Shown here: piece after piece, positions 46,276 to 57,405 of the stretch | Numbering within the stretch: the first letter of the stretch is position 1 | Layout: every line of letters starts with the position of its first letter | Origin: Pseudomonas fulva | GTDB taxonomy: Bacteria > Pseudomonadota > Gammaproteobacteria > Pseudomonadales > Pseudomonadaceae | Assembly (NCBI RefSeq): GCF_023517795.1 | Contig: NZ_CP082928.1 | Coordinates: 5,332,001-5,396,000, forward strand | Length of the DNA: 64,000 nucleotides | Direction of reading: 5' to 3' | The notes under the pieces: generated by a model | Told to the model about the DNA's origin: nothing | What the model saw: only the letters and a program-made list of their open reading frames with translations | The model's database searches: none | Position numbers and translations under genes: made by a program

Positions 46276-46472
46276 CTTCTTCGCTCTGACACAACAGATT
46301 GCCCGCTGCAGGGATCGCCCGGTGGCGGACACCAAAATTCACGACCTGGCGACACGAACGCCATAGCCGCCTGCGGGCTTGGCGCCGGCCCAGCGGCACC
46401 AAATACTTCCGGGAGAAGGTTTCGACGTCGCTTGCGACGGCCAGAAGGGTGGCCGCCGGGGATGACAGGTCA

Positions 46473-46497
46473 CAAAAAAGGCAGGTAGAACCTGCCC
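46473..46497 (-). terminator. Rho-independent terminator after ppsA
   Basis: On the minus strand GGCAGGT and ACCTGCC form a 7-bp stem followed by six T residues, 27 bases after the ppsA stop. The remaining 190 bases up to the hydrolase start have no visible gene. Confidence 0.85.
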
Positions 46498-46523
46498 TCG
46501 GGTCATCCTTCAAACCGCTTCGA

Positions 46524-48896
46524 TCAGCTGGGCTGGGCTTCGGCGAGGAAGAACCAGGTTTCCAGCACCGAATCCGGGTTCAGGGAAACGCTCTCGATGC
46601 CCTGCTCCATCAGCCAGCGCGCCAGATCCGGGTGGTCCGACGGACCCTGGCCGCAGATACCGATGTATTTGCCCGCCTTGTTGCATGCCTGGATGGCGTT
46701 GGACAGCAGCTTCTTGACCGCCGGGTTACGCTCATCGAACAGATGCGCGACGATTCCGGAGTCACGATCCAGGCCCAGGGTCAGCTGGGTCAGGTCGTTG
46801 GAGCCGATGGAAAAACCGTCGAAGTATTCCAGGAATTCCTCGGCCAGGATGGCGTTGGACGGCAGCTCGCACATCATGATGACCTTCAGGCCATCCTGCC
46901 CGCGGGCCAGGCCGTTCTCGGCCAGCAGATCGACCACCTGCTTGGCTTCGCCCAGGGTGCGCACGAACGGCACCATGATCTCGACGTTGGTCAGGCCCAT
47001 CTCGTTACGGACTTTCTTCAGCGCCCGGCACTCGAGCTCGAAGCAGTCGCGGAACGATTCGCTGATGTAGCGCGACGCGCCACGGAAGCCCAGCATCGGG
47101 TTCTCTTCTTCCGGCTCGTACAGCTTGCCGCCGATCAGGTTGGCGTATTCGTTGGACTTGAAGTCGGACAGGCGCACGATGACCTTCTTCGGCCAGAACG
47201 CCGCCGCCAGGGTGCTGATGCCTTCCACCAGCTTCTCGACGTAGAAGTTCACCGGGTCGGCGTAGCCGGCGATGCGCTTCTCGACGCTTTCCTGGATTTC
47301 CGGCGGCAGGCCGTCCATGTTCAGCAGCGCCTTGGGGTGCACGCCGATCATGCGGTTGATGATGAACTCCAGGCGCGCCAGGCCGATACCGGCGTTGGGC
47401 AACTGGGCGAAATCGAAGGCGCGATCGGGGTTGCCGACGTTCATCATGATCTTGAACGGCAGTTCGGGCATGGCGTCGATGGAGTTCTGACGCACGTCGA
47501 AACCCAGTTCGCCCTCGAAGATGAAACCGGTGTCGCCTTCGGCACAGGAAACCGTCACGCCCTGGCCGTCACGCAGTGCGTGGGTGGCGTTGCCGCAACC
47601 GACCACGGCCGGAATGCCCAGCTCGCGGGCGATGATCGCCGCGTGGCAGGTACGCCCGCCGCGGTTGGTGACGATGGCGCTGGCGCGCTTCATCACCGGT
47701 TCCCAGTCCGGATCGGTCATGTCGGAAACCAGCACGTCGCCGGGCTGGACCTTGTCCATCTCGGACACGTCGTTGATCACCCGCACCTTGCCGGCGCCGA
47801 TCTTCTGGCCGATGGCGCGGCCTTCGACCAGCACGGTGCCTTTTTCCTTGAGCAGGTAGCGCTCCATCACGGTGGCGCTGGCGCGGCTCTTCACGGTTTC
47901 CGGGCGCGCCTGGACGATGTACAGCTTGCCGTCGTCACCGTCCTTGGCCCACTCGATGTCCATCGGACGACCGTAGTGCTTCTCGATGATCATGGCCTGC
48001 TTGGCCAGCTCGCTGACCTCGGCATCGGTGAGGCAGAAACGCGCGCGGTCGGCACGGTCGACGTCGACCACCTTGACCGACTTGCCGGCCTTGGCTTCGT
48101 CGCCGTAGATCATCTTGATCGCCTTGCTGCCCAGGTTGCGACGCAGGATCGCCGGGCGACCGGCCTCCAGGGTCTGCTTGTGGACATAGAATTCGTCGGG
48201 ATTGACCGCGCCCTGAACCACGGTCTCGCCCAGGCCGTAGGCACCGGTGATGAACACCACGTCGCGGAAACCCGATTCGGTATCCAGGGTGAACATCACG
48301 CCGGCAGTGCCGGTTTCCGAACGCACCATGCGCTGCACGCCGGCGGACAGGGCGACCAGCTTGTGGTCGAAGCCCTGGTGCACGCGGTAGGCGATGGCGC
48401 GGTCGTTGAACAGCGAGGCGAAGACTTCCTTGGCCGCGCGGATGACGTTTTCCACGCCGCGGATGTTCAGGAAGGTTTCCTGCTGGCCGGCAAAGGAGGC
48501 ATCGGGCAGGTCTTCGGCGGTGGCCGAGGAACGCACGGCCACCGCCATGTTGTCATTGCCACCCGCCATGGCGGCGAAGGCGGTGCGGATCTGCTCGTTG
48601 AGCGCAGCCGGGAACTCGGCCTCCATCACCCACTGGCGAATCTGCGCGCCGGTCTTGGCCAGGGCGTTGACGTCGTCGACATCCAGGGCGTCCAGGGCCT
48701 CGTGGATCTGCGCATTGAGGCCGCTCTGCTCGAGAAAGTCGCGATAGGCCTGGGCCGTCGTGGCGAAACCACCGGGAACCGAAACGCCAGCGCCCGCCAG
48801 GTTGCTGATCATCTCGCCGAGGGAGGCGTTCTTGCCCCCTACATGCTCGACATCGTGATTGCCGAGCTTATCGAGGGAAACTACGTACTCTGCCAA
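46524..48896 (-). CDS. ppsA: Phosphoenolpyruvate synthase
   Basis: Makes phosphoenolpyruvate from pyruvate and ATP for gluconeogenesis, releasing AMP and phosphate. The 790-residue protein has the N-terminal nucleotide-binding domain ([23 protein letters not shown] at about 22), the swivelling phospho-histidine motif [23 protein letters not shown] near residue 420 and the C-terminal PEP-binding barrel with the catalytic cysteine in [11 protein letters not shown]. The start is TTG at 48896 with GGAGA eight bases before it. It is divergent from ppsR, whose product switches it on and off by phosphorylation. Confidence 0.97.
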   Translation of the reverse strand: MAEYVVSLDKLGNHDVEHVGGKNASLGEMISNLAGAGVSVPGGFATTAQAYRDFLEQSGLNAQIHEALDALDVDDVNALAKTGAQIRQWVMEAEFPAALNEQIRTAFAAMAGGNDNMAVAVRSSATAEDLPDASFAGQQETFLNIRGVENVIRAAKEVFASLFNDRAIAYRVHQGFDHKLVALSAGVQRMVRSETGTAGVMFTLDTESGFRDVVFITGAYGLGETVVQGAVNPDEFYVHKQTLEAGRPAILRRNLGSKAIKMIYGDEAKAGKSVKVVDVDRADRARFCLTDAEVSELAKQAMIIEKHYGRPMDIEWAKDGDDGKLYIVQARPETVKSRASATVMERYLLKEKGTVLVEGRAIGQKIGAGKVRVINDVSEMDKVQPGDVLVSDMTDPDWEPVMKRASAIVTNRGGRTCHAAIIARELGIPAVVGCGNATHALRDGQGVTVSCAEGDTGFIFEGELGFDVRQNSIDAMPELPFKIMMNVGNPDRAFDFAQLPNAGIGLARLEFIINRMIGVHPKALLNMDGLPPEIQESVEKRIAGYADPVNFYVEKLVEGISTLAAAFWPKKVIVRLSDFKSNEYANLIGGKLYEPEEENPMLGFRGASRYISESFRDCFELECRALKKVRNEMGLTNVEIMVPFVRTLGEAKQVVDLLAENGLARGQDGLKVIMMCELPSNAILAEEFLEYFDGFSIGSNDLTQLTLGLDRDSGIVAHLFDERNPAVKKLLSNAIQACNKAGKYIGICGQGPSDHPDLARWLMEQGIESVSLNPDSVLETWFFLAEAQPS

Positions 48897-49073
48897 GGTG
48901 ATCTCTCCACTTCAGTGTTGGAAAAGCTCATGGGCTGGAAACGCCGTCGGCATGCGCCGGGTGGACAATGGCCTGGCCCTGGAAAATAAGTAACAATGCA
49001 AACCCATCAGGGCCGGCAAAAAACCGACCTATCATAGCCAAGATTCGTTCCCAGCTTATAGGCCATTTGCGCA

Positions 49074-49892
49074 ATGACACGAACCGCGTACTTCATCTCC
49101 GACGGCACCGGTATCACCGCGGAGGCATTGGGGCAAAGCCTGCTGGCCCAGTTCGACACCATCGGCTTCACCAAGCTCACGCGGCCCTACGTGGACAGCG
49201 TCGAAAAGGCGCGCGCCATGGTACAACAAATCAATAATGCCGCCGACAAGGACGGCGCCAACCCGATCATCTTCGCCACCATCGTCAACCAGCAGATCCA
49301 CGACATCCTGGCCGAGTCCCGCGGCTTCATGATCGACATCTTCTCGACCTTCCTGGCGCCCCTCGAGCAGGAACTCGCCTCCCACTCGTCGTACTCGGTG
49401 GGCAAGTCGCACTCGATCAGCGGCAATACCAACTACATGGAGCGCATCGAGGCGGTCAATTTCGCCCTCGACAACGATGACGGCGCACGCACCCATTACT
49501 ACGACAAGGCCGACCTGATCCTGGTCGGCGTGTCGCGTTGCGGCAAGACCCCGACCTGCCTGTACATGGCCATGCAGTACGGCATTCGCGCCGCCAACTA
49601 CCCGCTCACCGAAGACGACATGGAGCGCCTGCAACTGCCGGCTTCGCTGAAGAAACACCGCGAGAAGCTGTTCGGCCTGACCATCGACCCCGACCGCCTG
49701 GCGGCCATCCGCAACGAGCGCAAGCCAAACAGTCGCTACGCCAGCTATGCTCAGTGCGAATTCGAGGTGCGCGAGGTGGAAAGCCTGTTCCGCCGCGAAT
49801 CGATCGCCTTCATCGATTCCACCCATTTCTCGGTGGAAGAGATTTCCGCCAAGATCCTGGTGGAAAAAGGCGTCGAACGACGCTTCAAATAA
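49074..49892 (+). CDS. ppsR: PEP synthase regulatory kinase/pyrophosphorylase PpsR
   Basis: Bifunctional regulator that inactivates PpsA by ADP-dependent threonine phosphorylation and reactivates it by phosphate-dependent removal. The 272-residue DUF299 protein has the P-loop [12 protein letters not shown] near residue 150, [18 protein letters not shown] at the start and the conserved [18 protein letters not shown] segment. It lies opposite ppsA across 177 bases, the standard arrangement. The next gene starts 22 bases after its stop. Confidence 0.96.
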   Translation: MTRTAYFISDGTGITAEALGQSLLAQFDTIGFTKLTRPYVDSVEKARAMVQQINNAADKDGANPIIFATIVNQQIHDILAESRGFMIDIFSTFLAPLEQELASHSSYSVGKSHSISGNTNYMERIEAVNFALDNDDGARTHYYDKADLILVGVSRCGKTPTCLYMAMQYGIRAANYPLTEDDMERLQLPASLKKHREKLFGLTIDPDRLAAIRNERKPNSRYASYAQCEFEVREVESLFRRESIAFIDSTHFSVEEISAKILVEKGVERRFK

Positions 49893-49914
49893 CCGCCCCC
49901 TTGAGGCCCCAGCC

Positions 49915-50553
49915 ATGACGCTGTCCGATGCCGTGCTGTTCGCCCCGCTCGCCTTTGTGATCGCCTTGACGCCGGGGCCCAACAACTTCTGCGCGATGAA
50001 CAACGGCATCCGCCATGGCATCGGCGCGGCCCTGCTGGCCACCACCGGGCGGGTGGTGGCGTTCGCCATTTTCCTGAGCATCTCCGCCGTTGGCCTGGGC
50101 GCCATGTTGCTGGCGTCGGAAACCGCCTTCACGGTGATCAAGTGGGTCGGCGCGCTGTACCTGCTGTATCTCGGTGTCAGTGCCTGGCGCAGCCGGGAAT
50201 TCAGCGGCCTGGACCTGGAAGGCGCGGTGCCGGCCGTGCAGCCACAACGGCAGGTGTCGCGCCTGATGCTGCAGGAGTTTCTGATCGGCATCAGCAATCC
50301 CAAGGCGATTCTTCTGTTCGCCGCGATCTTCCCGCAGTTCATCAAGCCCGGCGAGCCGGCAAGCGAACAGTTCATATACCTGGGCGCCACCTATCTGCTG
50401 GCCGAATACGCCGCCTCGCTGGTCTATGCCCTGTTCGGTCGGCAGATCCGCCGCTTTATCCGCACCCGGCAAGGTGCGCAGCGGCTGAACCGCACCACCG
50501 GCGCCTTTTTCATGGGCGCAGGCGGTTTGCTGCTCAGCACGACTCAGCACTGA
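49915..50553 (+). CDS. LysE/RhtB-family amino-acid exporter
   Basis: A 212-residue inner-membrane protein with about six hydrophobic segments. LTPGPNNFCAMNNGIRHG (about residues 19-36) is the diagnostic LysE/RhtB motif, followed by GALYLLYLGVSAWRSREF and LLQEFLIGISNPKAILLFAAIFPQF. It probably exports an amino acid or related metabolite; the substrate cannot be read. It follows ppsR closely and may be co-transcribed. MTLSDAVLFAPLAFVIALTP at 49915 is the natural start; the longer frame from 49747 is antisense/shadow of ppsR. Convergent with prpF, 12 bases away. Confidence 0.92.
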   Translation: MTLSDAVLFAPLAFVIALTPGPNNFCAMNNGIRHGIGAALLATTGRVVAFAIFLSISAVGLGAMLLASETAFTVIKWVGALYLLYLGVSAWRSREFSGLDLEGAVPAVQPQRQVSRLMLQEFLIGISNPKAILLFAAIFPQFIKPGEPASEQFIYLGATYLLAEYAASLVYALFGRQIRRFIRTRQGAQRLNRTTGAFFMGAGGLLLSTTQH

Positions 50554-50565
50554 CGAGTAGCCGGT

Positions 50566-51744
50566 TCACGCCGGCACCCGTACCCAGCCTTCCATAAGGA
50601 TTCGCGCACTGCGGCTCATGATCGCCTTGGTGACCGCCCAGCTGGCGCCGACCTGACTGGCTTCGGCGCCGACCCGCAAGGTGCCGGAAGGATGCCCAAA
50701 GCGCACCGCCTGCCGCTCGCCACCGCCAGCGGCCTGGTTGACCAGTGTGCCAGGTACCGCCGCCGCCGCGCCGATGGCCACCGCGCAGGTGCCCATCATG
50801 GCGTGATGCAGCTTGCCCATGGACAGCGCGCGCACCAGCAGATCCACTTCATCCGCAGCGACCGTCTTGCCGCTCGATGCCCGGTAGCTTTTCGCTGGGC
50901 TGACGAAGGCGATCTTGGGCGTATGCTGGCGGGTCAGGGCCTCCTCCGGGCTTTTGATCAAGCCCATACGCAATGCGCCGGCCACGCGAATCTGCTCGAA
51001 ACGCGCCAATTGCGCCGGGTCCGAGTTGATGTCTTCGCGCAACTCGGTACCTTGATAGCCAAGGTCCGCGGCGTTGACGAAGATGGTCGCAATGCCGGCG
51101 CTGATCAGGGTCGCCTTGAACGTACCGACCCCAGGCACGTCCAGCTCATCCACCAGATTGCCGGTGGGAAACATCGAGCCACCCTCCTCGCCTTCCTCGG
51201 ACGGATCGAGAAACTCCAGCACGATCTCGGCTGCCGGGAAGGTCACCCCATCGAGTTCGAAATCGCCGGTTTCCTGGACCTGGCCATTGCTGATCGGCAC
51301 ATGGGCGATGATGGTTTTCTGAATATTGGCCTGCCAGATACGTACCATGCAGGTGCCGTTCTCGGGAATGCGCGAAGCGTCCATCAGGCCGGCATGGATG
51401 GCGAAGGCGCCGGCGGCGGTGGACAGGTTGCCGCAGTTGCCGCTCCAGTCGACAAAGGCCTTGTCGATGGACACCTGGCCGTAGAGGTAGTCGACATCGT
51501 GACCAGGCTGGCTGCTTTTCGACAGGATCACGCACTTGGAGGTGCTCGACGTCGCACCGCCCATGCCATCGATATGCGCCGAGTAGGGATCGGGGCTGCC
51601 GATCACGCGCATAAATAGCTTGTCGCGGGCCTCGCCCGGCACCTGGCATTGCACGGGCAGATCCTCGAGGCGAAAGAACACGCCCTTGCTGGTACCGCCA
51701 CGCATATAGGTGGCGGGGATTTTCACTTGCGGCAGATAAGCCAT
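50566..51744 (-). CDS. prpF: 2-methylaconitate cis-trans isomerase PrpF
   Basis: Isomerises trans-2-methylaconitate, the product of AcnD, to the cis form for the methylcitrate cycle. The 392-residue protein starts MAYLPQVKIPATYMRGGTSKGVFF, the family signature, and has DGMGGATSSTSKC and WSGNCGNLSTAAGAFAI with residues of the proton-transfer site. MGKLHHAMMGTCAVAIGAAAAVPGT is the second-half counterpart. It is last in the prp operon, 164 bases after acnD with palindromic hairpins between. Presence of prpF together with acnD marks the PrpD-independent version of the pathway. Confidence 0.96.
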   Translation of the reverse strand: MAYLPQVKIPATYMRGGTSKGVFFRLEDLPVQCQVPGEARDKLFMRVIGSPDPYSAHIDGMGGATSSTSKCVILSKSSQPGHDVDYLYGQVSIDKAFVDWSGNCGNLSTAAGAFAIHAGLMDASRIPENGTCMVRIWQANIQKTIIAHVPISNGQVQETGDFELDGVTFPAAEIVLEFLDPSEEGEEGGSMFPTGNLVDELDVPGVGTFKATLISAGIATIFVNAADLGYQGTELREDINSDPAQLARFEQIRVAGALRMGLIKSPEEALTRQHTPKIAFVSPAKSYRASSGKTVAADEVDLLVRALSMGKLHHAMMGTCAVAIGAAAAVPGTLVNQAAGGGERQAVRFGHPSGTLRVGAEASQVGASWAVTKAIMSRSARILMEGWVRVPA

Positions 51745-51829
51745 GAGCGCAGTCCTGATAGAAAAATGGTGGGGCTGGTTTTCCCGAATTACAGCCTGGC
51801 TATGCACTAAATAAATCGTCGGGTGGATC

Positions 51830-51900
51830 GGGGCGCGTAGCTCACGCCCCATCGATACACCGTGGAACTCGCCACGGTGGATGGAAAAGCGCCATCCACC
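51830..51900. repeat. Cluster of palindromic hairpins between acnD and prpF
   Basis: Three inverted repeats sit in a row: GGGGCG (51830-51835) / CGCCCC (51845-51850), CCGTGG (51860-51865) / CCACGG (51872-51877), and GGTGGATGG (51876-51884) / CCATCCACC (51892-51900). The last resembles the GGTGGAT-type repeat scattered between genes of many gammaproteobacteria. They may limit read-through or protect mRNA. Confidence 0.5.
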
Positions 51901-51908
51901 CTACGTGA

Positions 51909-54542
51909 TCAAGCCACCGCGCCTTCGAGGAAGTCCTTGGCGAAGCGCTGCAGCACGCCACCGGCCTTGTACACACTGACATCGGCCGCCGTATCCAGCC
52001 GGCAGGTCACCGGTACCCGCACCACCTCGCCGTTGCGCCTGTTCACCACCAGGGTCAGCTCGCCGCGTGCCGTGATATCGCCCTGGATATCGTAGGTCTC
52101 GGTACCGTCCAGGCCCAGGGTCAGGCGCGTGGTGCCCGGCTTGAACTCCACCGGCAGCACGCCCATGCCCACCAGATTGGTACGGTGGATGCGCTCGAAG
52201 CCTTCGGCGACGATCACCTCGACACCCGCCAGGCGCACGCCCTTGGCTGCCCAGTCCCGCGACGAGCCCTGGCCGTAGTCGGCACCGGCCACGATGATCA
52301 GGTTCTGCTTGCGGTTCATGTAGGTCTCGATGGCCTCCCACATGCGCATCACCTGGCCCTCGGGCTCGACGCGGGCCAGCGAGCCTTTCTTCACCTCACC
52401 GTCGACCACGACCATTTCGTTGACCAGTTGCGGGTTGGCGAAGGTGGCGCGCTGTGCAGTCAGATGGTCACCCCGATGAGTCGCGTAGGAGTTGAAGTCC
52501 TCCTCCGGCAAGCCCATTTTCGCCAGGTACTCACCGGCGGCCGAGTCCGCCAGGATGGCGTTGGACGGCGACAGGTGATCGGTGGTGATGTTGTCCGGCA
52601 GGATCGCCAGCGGGCGCATGCCCCTGAGCGTGCGTTCACTGGCCAGCGCGCCCTCCCAGTACGGCGGGCGGCGAATGTAGGTGGACGTCGGCCGCCAGGC
52701 ATACAACGGGCTTTCAGCCTCCTGCACGCTGCCCAGATCGAACATCGGAATGTAGATCTGCTTGAACTGCTCGGGCTTCACGCTCGCGGCGACGATGGCG
52801 TCGATCTCTTCGTCACTCGGCCACAGGTCCTTCAGCGTGATCGGATTGCCGGCCGCGTCATGGCCGAGCACGTCCTGTTCGATATCGAAGCGCACGGTAC
52901 CGGCGATGGCATAGGCCACCACCAGCGGCGGCGAGGCCAGGAAGGCCTGCTTGGCATAGGGGTGAATGCGCCCGTCGAAATTGCGGTTGCCCGACAGCAC
53001 GGCAGTGGCATACAGGTCGCGGTCGATGATTTCCTTCTGGATCGCCGGATCCAGCGCGCCGGACATGCCATTACAGGTGGTGCAGGCATAGGCGACGATG
53101 CCGAAGCCAAGCTTTTCCAGCTCCGGCAACAGACCGGCCTCCTGCAAATACAGCTTGGCGACCTTGGAGCCTGGCGCGAACGAGGTCTTCACCCAGGGCT
53201 TGCGCACCAGGCCCAGCGCGTTGGCCTTCCTGGCCACCAGGCCGGCGGCCACCACGTTGCGCGGGTTGGAGGTGTTGGTGCAACTGGTGATGGCGGCGAT
53301 GATCACCGCGCCATCGGGCATCAGGCCCTGGGCTTCCTCGCCTTTGCCGACCTGCAGCTTGGCTTCGTCGGCGATCCCGCGCTCGGCCAGTGCCGAGGTC
53401 GGCAGGCGACGGTGCGGGTTGCTCGGGCCGGCCATGTTGCGGCCCACGCTGCCCAGGTCGAAACGCAGCACGCGCTCGTACTCGGCGGTTACCAGCGCAT
53501 CGCTCCACAAGCCAAGGGTCCTGGCGTAGTGCTCCACCAGGGCGACCTGCTCCGGCTCGCGGCCGGTGAGCCGCAGATAATCGATGGTCTGGCCATCGAT
53601 ATAGAACATCGAGGCGGTGGCGCCGTACTCCGGACACATGTTGGAAATGGTCGCACGGTCGCCGATGGACAGGCTGTCCGCCCCCTTGCCGAAGAACTCG
53701 ACCCAGGCGCCGACCACCCGCTCCTTGCGCAGGAACTCGGTCAGCGCCAGGACGATATCGGTGGCAGTGATGCCCGGCTGGCGCTTGCCGGTCAGCTCGA
53801 CACCGACGATATCCGGCAGGCGCATCATCGATGGGTGACCAAGCATCACCGTCTCGGCTTCCAGGCCGCCGACGCCGATGGCGATCACGCCCAGGGCGTC
53901 GACGTGCGGGGTATGGGAGTCGGTGCCGACGCAGGTGTCCGGGAACGCGATGCCGCCGCGCGCCTGGATCACCGGGCTCATCTTCTCCAGATTGATCTGG
54001 TGCATGATGCCGTTGCCGGCCGGGATCACGTCGACGTTCTTGAACGCGGTCCTGGTCCAGTCAATGAAGTGGAAGCGGTCCTCGTTGCGGCGGTCCTCGA
54101 TGGCGCGGTTCTTCTCGAAGGCGTCCGGGTCGAAGCCCGGCGCTTCCACGGCCAGCGAATGGTCGACGATCAACTGGGTCGGCACCACCGGATTGACCTT
54201 GGCCGGATCACCGCCCCTCTCGGCGATGGCGTCACGCAGGCCGGCCAGGTCGACCAGCGCGGTCTGGCCGAGAATGTCGTGGCAGACCACCCGCGCCGGG
54301 TACCAGGGGAAGTCCAGATCACGCTTGCGATGGACCAGTTGCTCCAGCGAGGCGGCCAGATCCCGGGGCTCGCAACGGCGCACCAGTTGCTCGGCAAGCA
54401 CCCGCGAGGTGTAGGGCAGCTTGCTCCAGGCGCCGGCCTGAATGGCCTCGACAGCCTCGCGGGCATCGAAGTAATCCAGGTCGGTGCCGGGCAGGCGCTT
54501 GCGGTATTGGCTATTCACGGTGTAGTTCATGGTGTTTTCCAT
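51909..54542 (-). CDS. acnD: 2-methylisocitrate-forming 2-methylcitrate dehydratase, AcnD
   Basis: Iron-sulfur aconitase-family enzyme that dehydrates 2-methylcitrate to trans-2-methylaconitate, working with PrpF in place of PrpD. The 877-residue protein has the cluster cysteines in AAITSCTNTSNP and YACTTCNGMSG, the aconitase motif FPDTCVGTDSHTPH and the C-terminal swivel domain with GADYGQGSSRDWAAKG. The first ATG is at 54542; a second at 54530 (MNYTVNSQYRK) has GGA seven bases upstream and leaves more room after prpC, so it may be the true start. Third enzyme gene of the operon. Confidence 0.96.
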   Translation of the reverse strand: MENTMNYTVNSQYRKRLPGTDLDYFDAREAVEAIQAGAWSKLPYTSRVLAEQLVRRCEPRDLAASLEQLVHRKRDLDFPWYPARVVCHDILGQTALVDLAGLRDAIAERGGDPAKVNPVVPTQLIVDHSLAVEAPGFDPDAFEKNRAIEDRRNEDRFHFIDWTRTAFKNVDVIPAGNGIMHQINLEKMSPVIQARGGIAFPDTCVGTDSHTPHVDALGVIAIGVGGLEAETVMLGHPSMMRLPDIVGVELTGKRQPGITATDIVLALTEFLRKERVVGAWVEFFGKGADSLSIGDRATISNMCPEYGATASMFYIDGQTIDYLRLTGREPEQVALVEHYARTLGLWSDALVTAEYERVLRFDLGSVGRNMAGPSNPHRRLPTSALAERGIADEAKLQVGKGEEAQGLMPDGAVIIAAITSCTNTSNPRNVVAAGLVARKANALGLVRKPWVKTSFAPGSKVAKLYLQEAGLLPELEKLGFGIVAYACTTCNGMSGALDPAIQKEIIDRDLYATAVLSGNRNFDGRIHPYAKQAFLASPPLVVAYAIAGTVRFDIEQDVLGHDAAGNPITLKDLWPSDEEIDAIVAASVKPEQFKQIYIPMFDLGSVQEAESPLYAWRPTSTYIRRPPYWEGALASERTLRGMRPLAILPDNITTDHLSPSNAILADSAAGEYLAKMGLPEEDFNSYATHRGDHLTAQRATFANPQLVNEMVVVDGEVKKGSLARVEPEGQVMRMWEAIETYMNRKQNLIIVAGADYGQGSSRDWAAKGVRLAGVEVIVAEGFERIHRTNLVGMGVLPVEFKPGTTRLTLGLDGTETYDIQGDITARGELTLVVNRRNGEVVRVPVTCRLDTAADVSVYKAGGVLQRFAKDFLEGAVA

Positions 54543-54548
54543 GATTGA

Positions 54549-55709
54549 TTATTTGCGGTCCTTGAGCGGCACGAACTTCAGGTCTTCAGGCCCTGTGTAG
54601 TTGGCGCTCGGGCGGATGATCTTGCCGTCGATGCGCTGTTCGATGACATGGGCGGACCAGCCGGCGGTGCGGGCGATGACGAACAGCGGGGTGAACATGG
54701 CGGTCGGCACGCCCATCATGTGGTAGCTGACGGCACTGAACCAGTCGAGGTTGGGGAACATCTTCTTGATGTCCCACATGATGGTTTCCAGGCGCTCGGC
54801 AATGTCGAACATCTTGTTGTTGCCCTGCTCGGCCGACAGCTCCCGTGCGACTTCCTTGATCACCTTGTTGCGCGGGTCGCTGACGGTGTAGACCGGGTGG
54901 CCGAAGCCGATCACCACTTCCTTGCGCCCCACCCGCTCGCGGATATCGGCCTCGGCCTCGTCCGGGCTGTCGTAGCGCTTCTGCACCTCGAAGGCCACTT
55001 CGTTAGCGCCGCCGTGCTTGGGCCCGCGCAATGCGCCGATGCCGCCAGCGATGGCGGAAAACAGGTCCGATCCGGTGCCGGCGATCACCCGCGAGGTGAA
55101 GGTCGAGGCGTTGAACTCGTGCTCGGCATACAGGTTCAGCGAGGTGTGCATGGCACGCACCCAGGAAGCGCGAGGCGCTTCGCCGTGCAGCAGGTGCAGG
55201 AAATGTCCGCCGATGGAGTCGTCGTCGGTCTGCACCTCAATGCGCTTGCCGTTGTGGCTGAAGTGGTACCAATACAGCAGCATCGAGCCGAGCGAGGCCA
55301 TCAGCTTGTCCGCGATATCCCGCGCGCCGGGGTGGTTGTGATCATCCTTTTCCGGCGACAGGCAGCCGAGCACCGATACGCCGGTGCGCATCACATCCAT
55401 AGGGTGAGCCGAAGGCGGCAGCTGCTCCAGCGCGACCTTGAGTGCTGCCGGCAAACCACGCAGCGCATTGAGCTTGGCCTTGTAGGCGGTCAGTTCGGCA
55501 ACGGTCGGCAGTTTGCCGTGCACCAGCAGGTGGGCGATTTCCTCGAACTCGCAGCTGTTGGCCACGTCGAGAATGTCGTAACCGCGGTAATGCAGGTCAT
55601 TGCCGGTGCGGCCCACGGTGCACAGGGCGGTGTTGCCGGCAGCGGTGCCACTCAGGGCGACGGACTTCTTCGGCTTGAAACCCGCAACGGTGGTGTCGGT
55701 GGCGCTCAT
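54549..55709 (-). CDS. prpC: 2-methylcitrate synthase
   Basis: Condenses propionyl-CoA with oxaloacetate to 2-methylcitrate. The 386-residue protein is a short, type I-like citrate synthase relative: [20 protein letters not shown] and [16 protein letters not shown] with the two histidines and [20 protein letters not shown] with the aspartate. It is clearly distinct from the gltA product at 1740 in length and lack of the N-terminal extension. Good GGAGA site before the ATG. Neighbours prpB and acnD confirm the assignment. Confidence 0.97.
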   Translation of the reverse strand: MSATDTTVAGFKPKKSVALSGTAAGNTALCTVGRTGNDLHYRGYDILDVANSCEFEEIAHLLVHGKLPTVAELTAYKAKLNALRGLPAALKVALEQLPPSAHPMDVMRTGVSVLGCLSPEKDDHNHPGARDIADKLMASLGSMLLYWYHFSHNGKRIEVQTDDDSIGGHFLHLLHGEAPRASWVRAMHTSLNLYAEHEFNASTFTSRVIAGTGSDLFSAIAGGIGALRGPKHGGANEVAFEVQKRYDSPDEAEADIRERVGRKEVVIGFGHPVYTVSDPRNKVIKEVARELSAEQGNNKMFDIAERLETIMWDIKKMFPNLDWFSAVSYHMMGVPTAMFTPLFVIARTAGWSAHVIEQRIDGKIIRPSANYTGPEDLKFVPLKDRK

Positions 55710-55778
55710 CAGTCTCTCCTTTCATCCGCAGGGGATGTCTTGTTGTTATGCACGGGCGCGGTGCGGCCCGCCAGGCGA

Positions 55779-56663
55779 TCACTTCTTGGCGGCGAACAGC
55801 GCGTCGAGCTTCTGCTCGAAGGCGTGGTAGCCGATACGCTCATACAGCTCGGCACGGGTCTGCATCTGCTCGACCACCTCCTGCTGATGACCATTTTGGC
55901 GAATCGAGGTGTAAACGCTTTCCGCCGCCTTGTTGGCCGCGCGGAACGCCGACAGCGGATAGAGCTGGATGGCCACGCCCACCGACGCCAGTTCGTCGCG
56001 GGTGAACAGCGGCGTGGCGCCGAACTCGGTGATGTTGGCCAGGATCGGCACGTTCAGCGCATCGACGAAGCGCTGATAGGTCGGCAGATCAATGGCGGCT
56101 TCGGCGAAGATGCCTTCGGCGCCCGCCTCCACATAACGAAGGCAACGCTCGATGGCGGCGTCCACGCCCTCGGCCTGGATGGCATCGGTGCGCGCGATCA
56201 GGAAGAAGTCCGGGTCGGTCCTGGCGTCGGCCGCAGCCTTCACCCGGTCGGCCATTTCCTCGCAGGAGACGATTTCCTTGCCCGGGCGGTGACCGCAACG
56301 CTTGGCGCCGACCTGATCCTCGATGTGCGCTGCCGCCGCACCGGCCTTGATCAGGCTCTTGATGGTGCGCTCGATGTTGAAGGCGCTGGGGCCGAAGCCG
56401 GTGTCGATATCGACCATGAGCGGCAAGCCGCACACGTCGGTGATGCGGCGCACGTCGATCAGCACGTCTTCCAGGGTATTGATGCCCAGGTCCGGCAGAC
56501 CCAGTGAGCCCGCCGCCACACCGCCACCGGACAGGTAGATCGCCTTGAAGCCGGCACGCTGGGCCAGCAGCGCATGGTTGGCATTGATCGCACCGATCAC
56601 CTGCAACGGTTTTTCTTCAGCGAGGGCCTGGCGGAAACGCTGGCCGGCAGAAAGCTGGGTCAT
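55779..56663 (-). CDS. prpB: 2-methylisocitrate lyase
   Basis: Splits 2-methylisocitrate into pyruvate and succinate, last step of the methylcitrate cycle. The 294-residue protein shows [22 protein letters not shown] with the metal-site aspartates and [20 protein letters not shown] with the catalytic KRCGH cysteine. Its ATG at 56663 overlaps the prpR stop by four bases and has GAGGTGA just before it, so regulator and first enzyme are translationally coupled. Confidence 0.97.
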   Translation of the reverse strand: MTQLSAGQRFRQALAEEKPLQVIGAINANHALLAQRAGFKAIYLSGGGVAAGSLGLPDLGINTLEDVLIDVRRITDVCGLPLMVDIDTGFGPSAFNIERTIKSLIKAGAAAAHIEDQVGAKRCGHRPGKEIVSCEEMADRVKAAADARTDPDFFLIARTDAIQAEGVDAAIERCLRYVEAGAEGIFAEAAIDLPTYQRFVDALNVPILANITEFGATPLFTRDELASVGVAIQLYPLSAFRAANKAAESVYTSIRQNGHQQEVVEQMQTRAELYERIGYHAFEQKLDALFAAKK

Positions 56664-57385
56664 GATTCACCTCGGGTCTTGGAAGGTTTGGCGAGCGCCA
56701 CCTGCCCGACCTGGGCCTGGTAATGACGCTCGATATTGCGTTTGGAAGCGCCGATATGCCGGCGCATCAGCAACTCGGCCAGTTCGCCGTCCCGGCCTTC
56801 GATGGCATCGAGAATGCGGTGGTGTTCGGCAAAGGCCTGGTGCGGCCGGTTGGGCGTGGCGGAGAACTGCAGGCGATACATGCGCACCAGCTGATACAGC
56901 TCATCGCACAAGAGCTTGGCCAGGGTACGGTTGCCGCTGCCCTGGATGATCCGGTAGTGGAAGTCGAAATCACCTTCCTGCTGGTAGTAGCCGACACCGG
57001 CCTGGAACGCGGCATCCTGCTCGTGCAGGTCGAGCACCCGGCGCAGGTCGTCGATCTCGGTCTGGCTCATGCGTTCGGCCGCCTGACGGCAGGCCATGCC
57101 CTCCAGGGATTCGCGGATCTCGTACAGCTCGATCAACTCGGCATGGCTGAGCGACACCACCCGGGCGCCGACATGGGGAATGCGCACCAGTAGCTTCTGC
57201 CCCTCGAGCCGATGGATGGCCTCGCGCAACGGCCCGCGGCTGATGCCATAGGTCCGTGCCAGTTCGGGCTCGGAAATCTTGCTGCCCGGCGCCATCTCGC
57301 CACGCACGATGGCCAGCTGAATCTGGCGAAAGACGTTTTCGGCCAGGGTCCCAGCATCTTCCTCAGACTCAACGGCTTCCAGCAT
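56660..57385 (-). CDS. prpR: GntR-family regulator of the methylcitrate operon (FCD domain)
   Basis: FadR-type GntR regulator of 241 residues heading the prp operon. N-terminal winged HTH ([30 protein letters not shown]) and C-terminal FCD ligand domain with [14 protein letters not shown] and the metal-ligand histidines ([12 protein letters not shown]). A GTG at 57400 would add five residues, but the AGGTGA site is eleven bases from the ATG at 57385 and directly abuts the GTG, so the ATG is preferred. The ligand in such regulators is often an intermediate such as 2-methylcitrate; it probably represses its own operon through the palindromes at 57385-57461. Confidence 0.9.
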   Translation of the reverse strand: MLEAVESEEDAGTLAENVFRQIQLAIVRGEMAPGSKISEPELARTYGISRGPLREAIHRLEGQKLLVRIPHVGARVVSLSHAELIELYEIRESLEGMACRQAAERMSQTEIDDLRRVLDLHEQDAAFQAGVGYYQQEGDFDFHYRIIQGSGNRTLAKLLCDELYQLVRMYRLQFSATPNRPHQAFAEHHRILDAIEGRDGELAELLMRRHIGASKRNIERHYQAQVGQVALAKPSKTRGES

Positions 57386-57396
57386 ATTGTCGACAC
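57385..57396. promoter_or_regulatory. Candidate PrpR operator, left copy
   Basis: TATTGTCGACAC, an exact inverted copy of 57450-57461, with the 8-bp palindrome TGTCGACA at its core. It lies between the ribosome-binding site and the ATG of prpR, so a bound protein would block the start of transcription or translation. Confidence 0.55.
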
Positions 57397-57405
57397 TCAC
57401 CTAGA

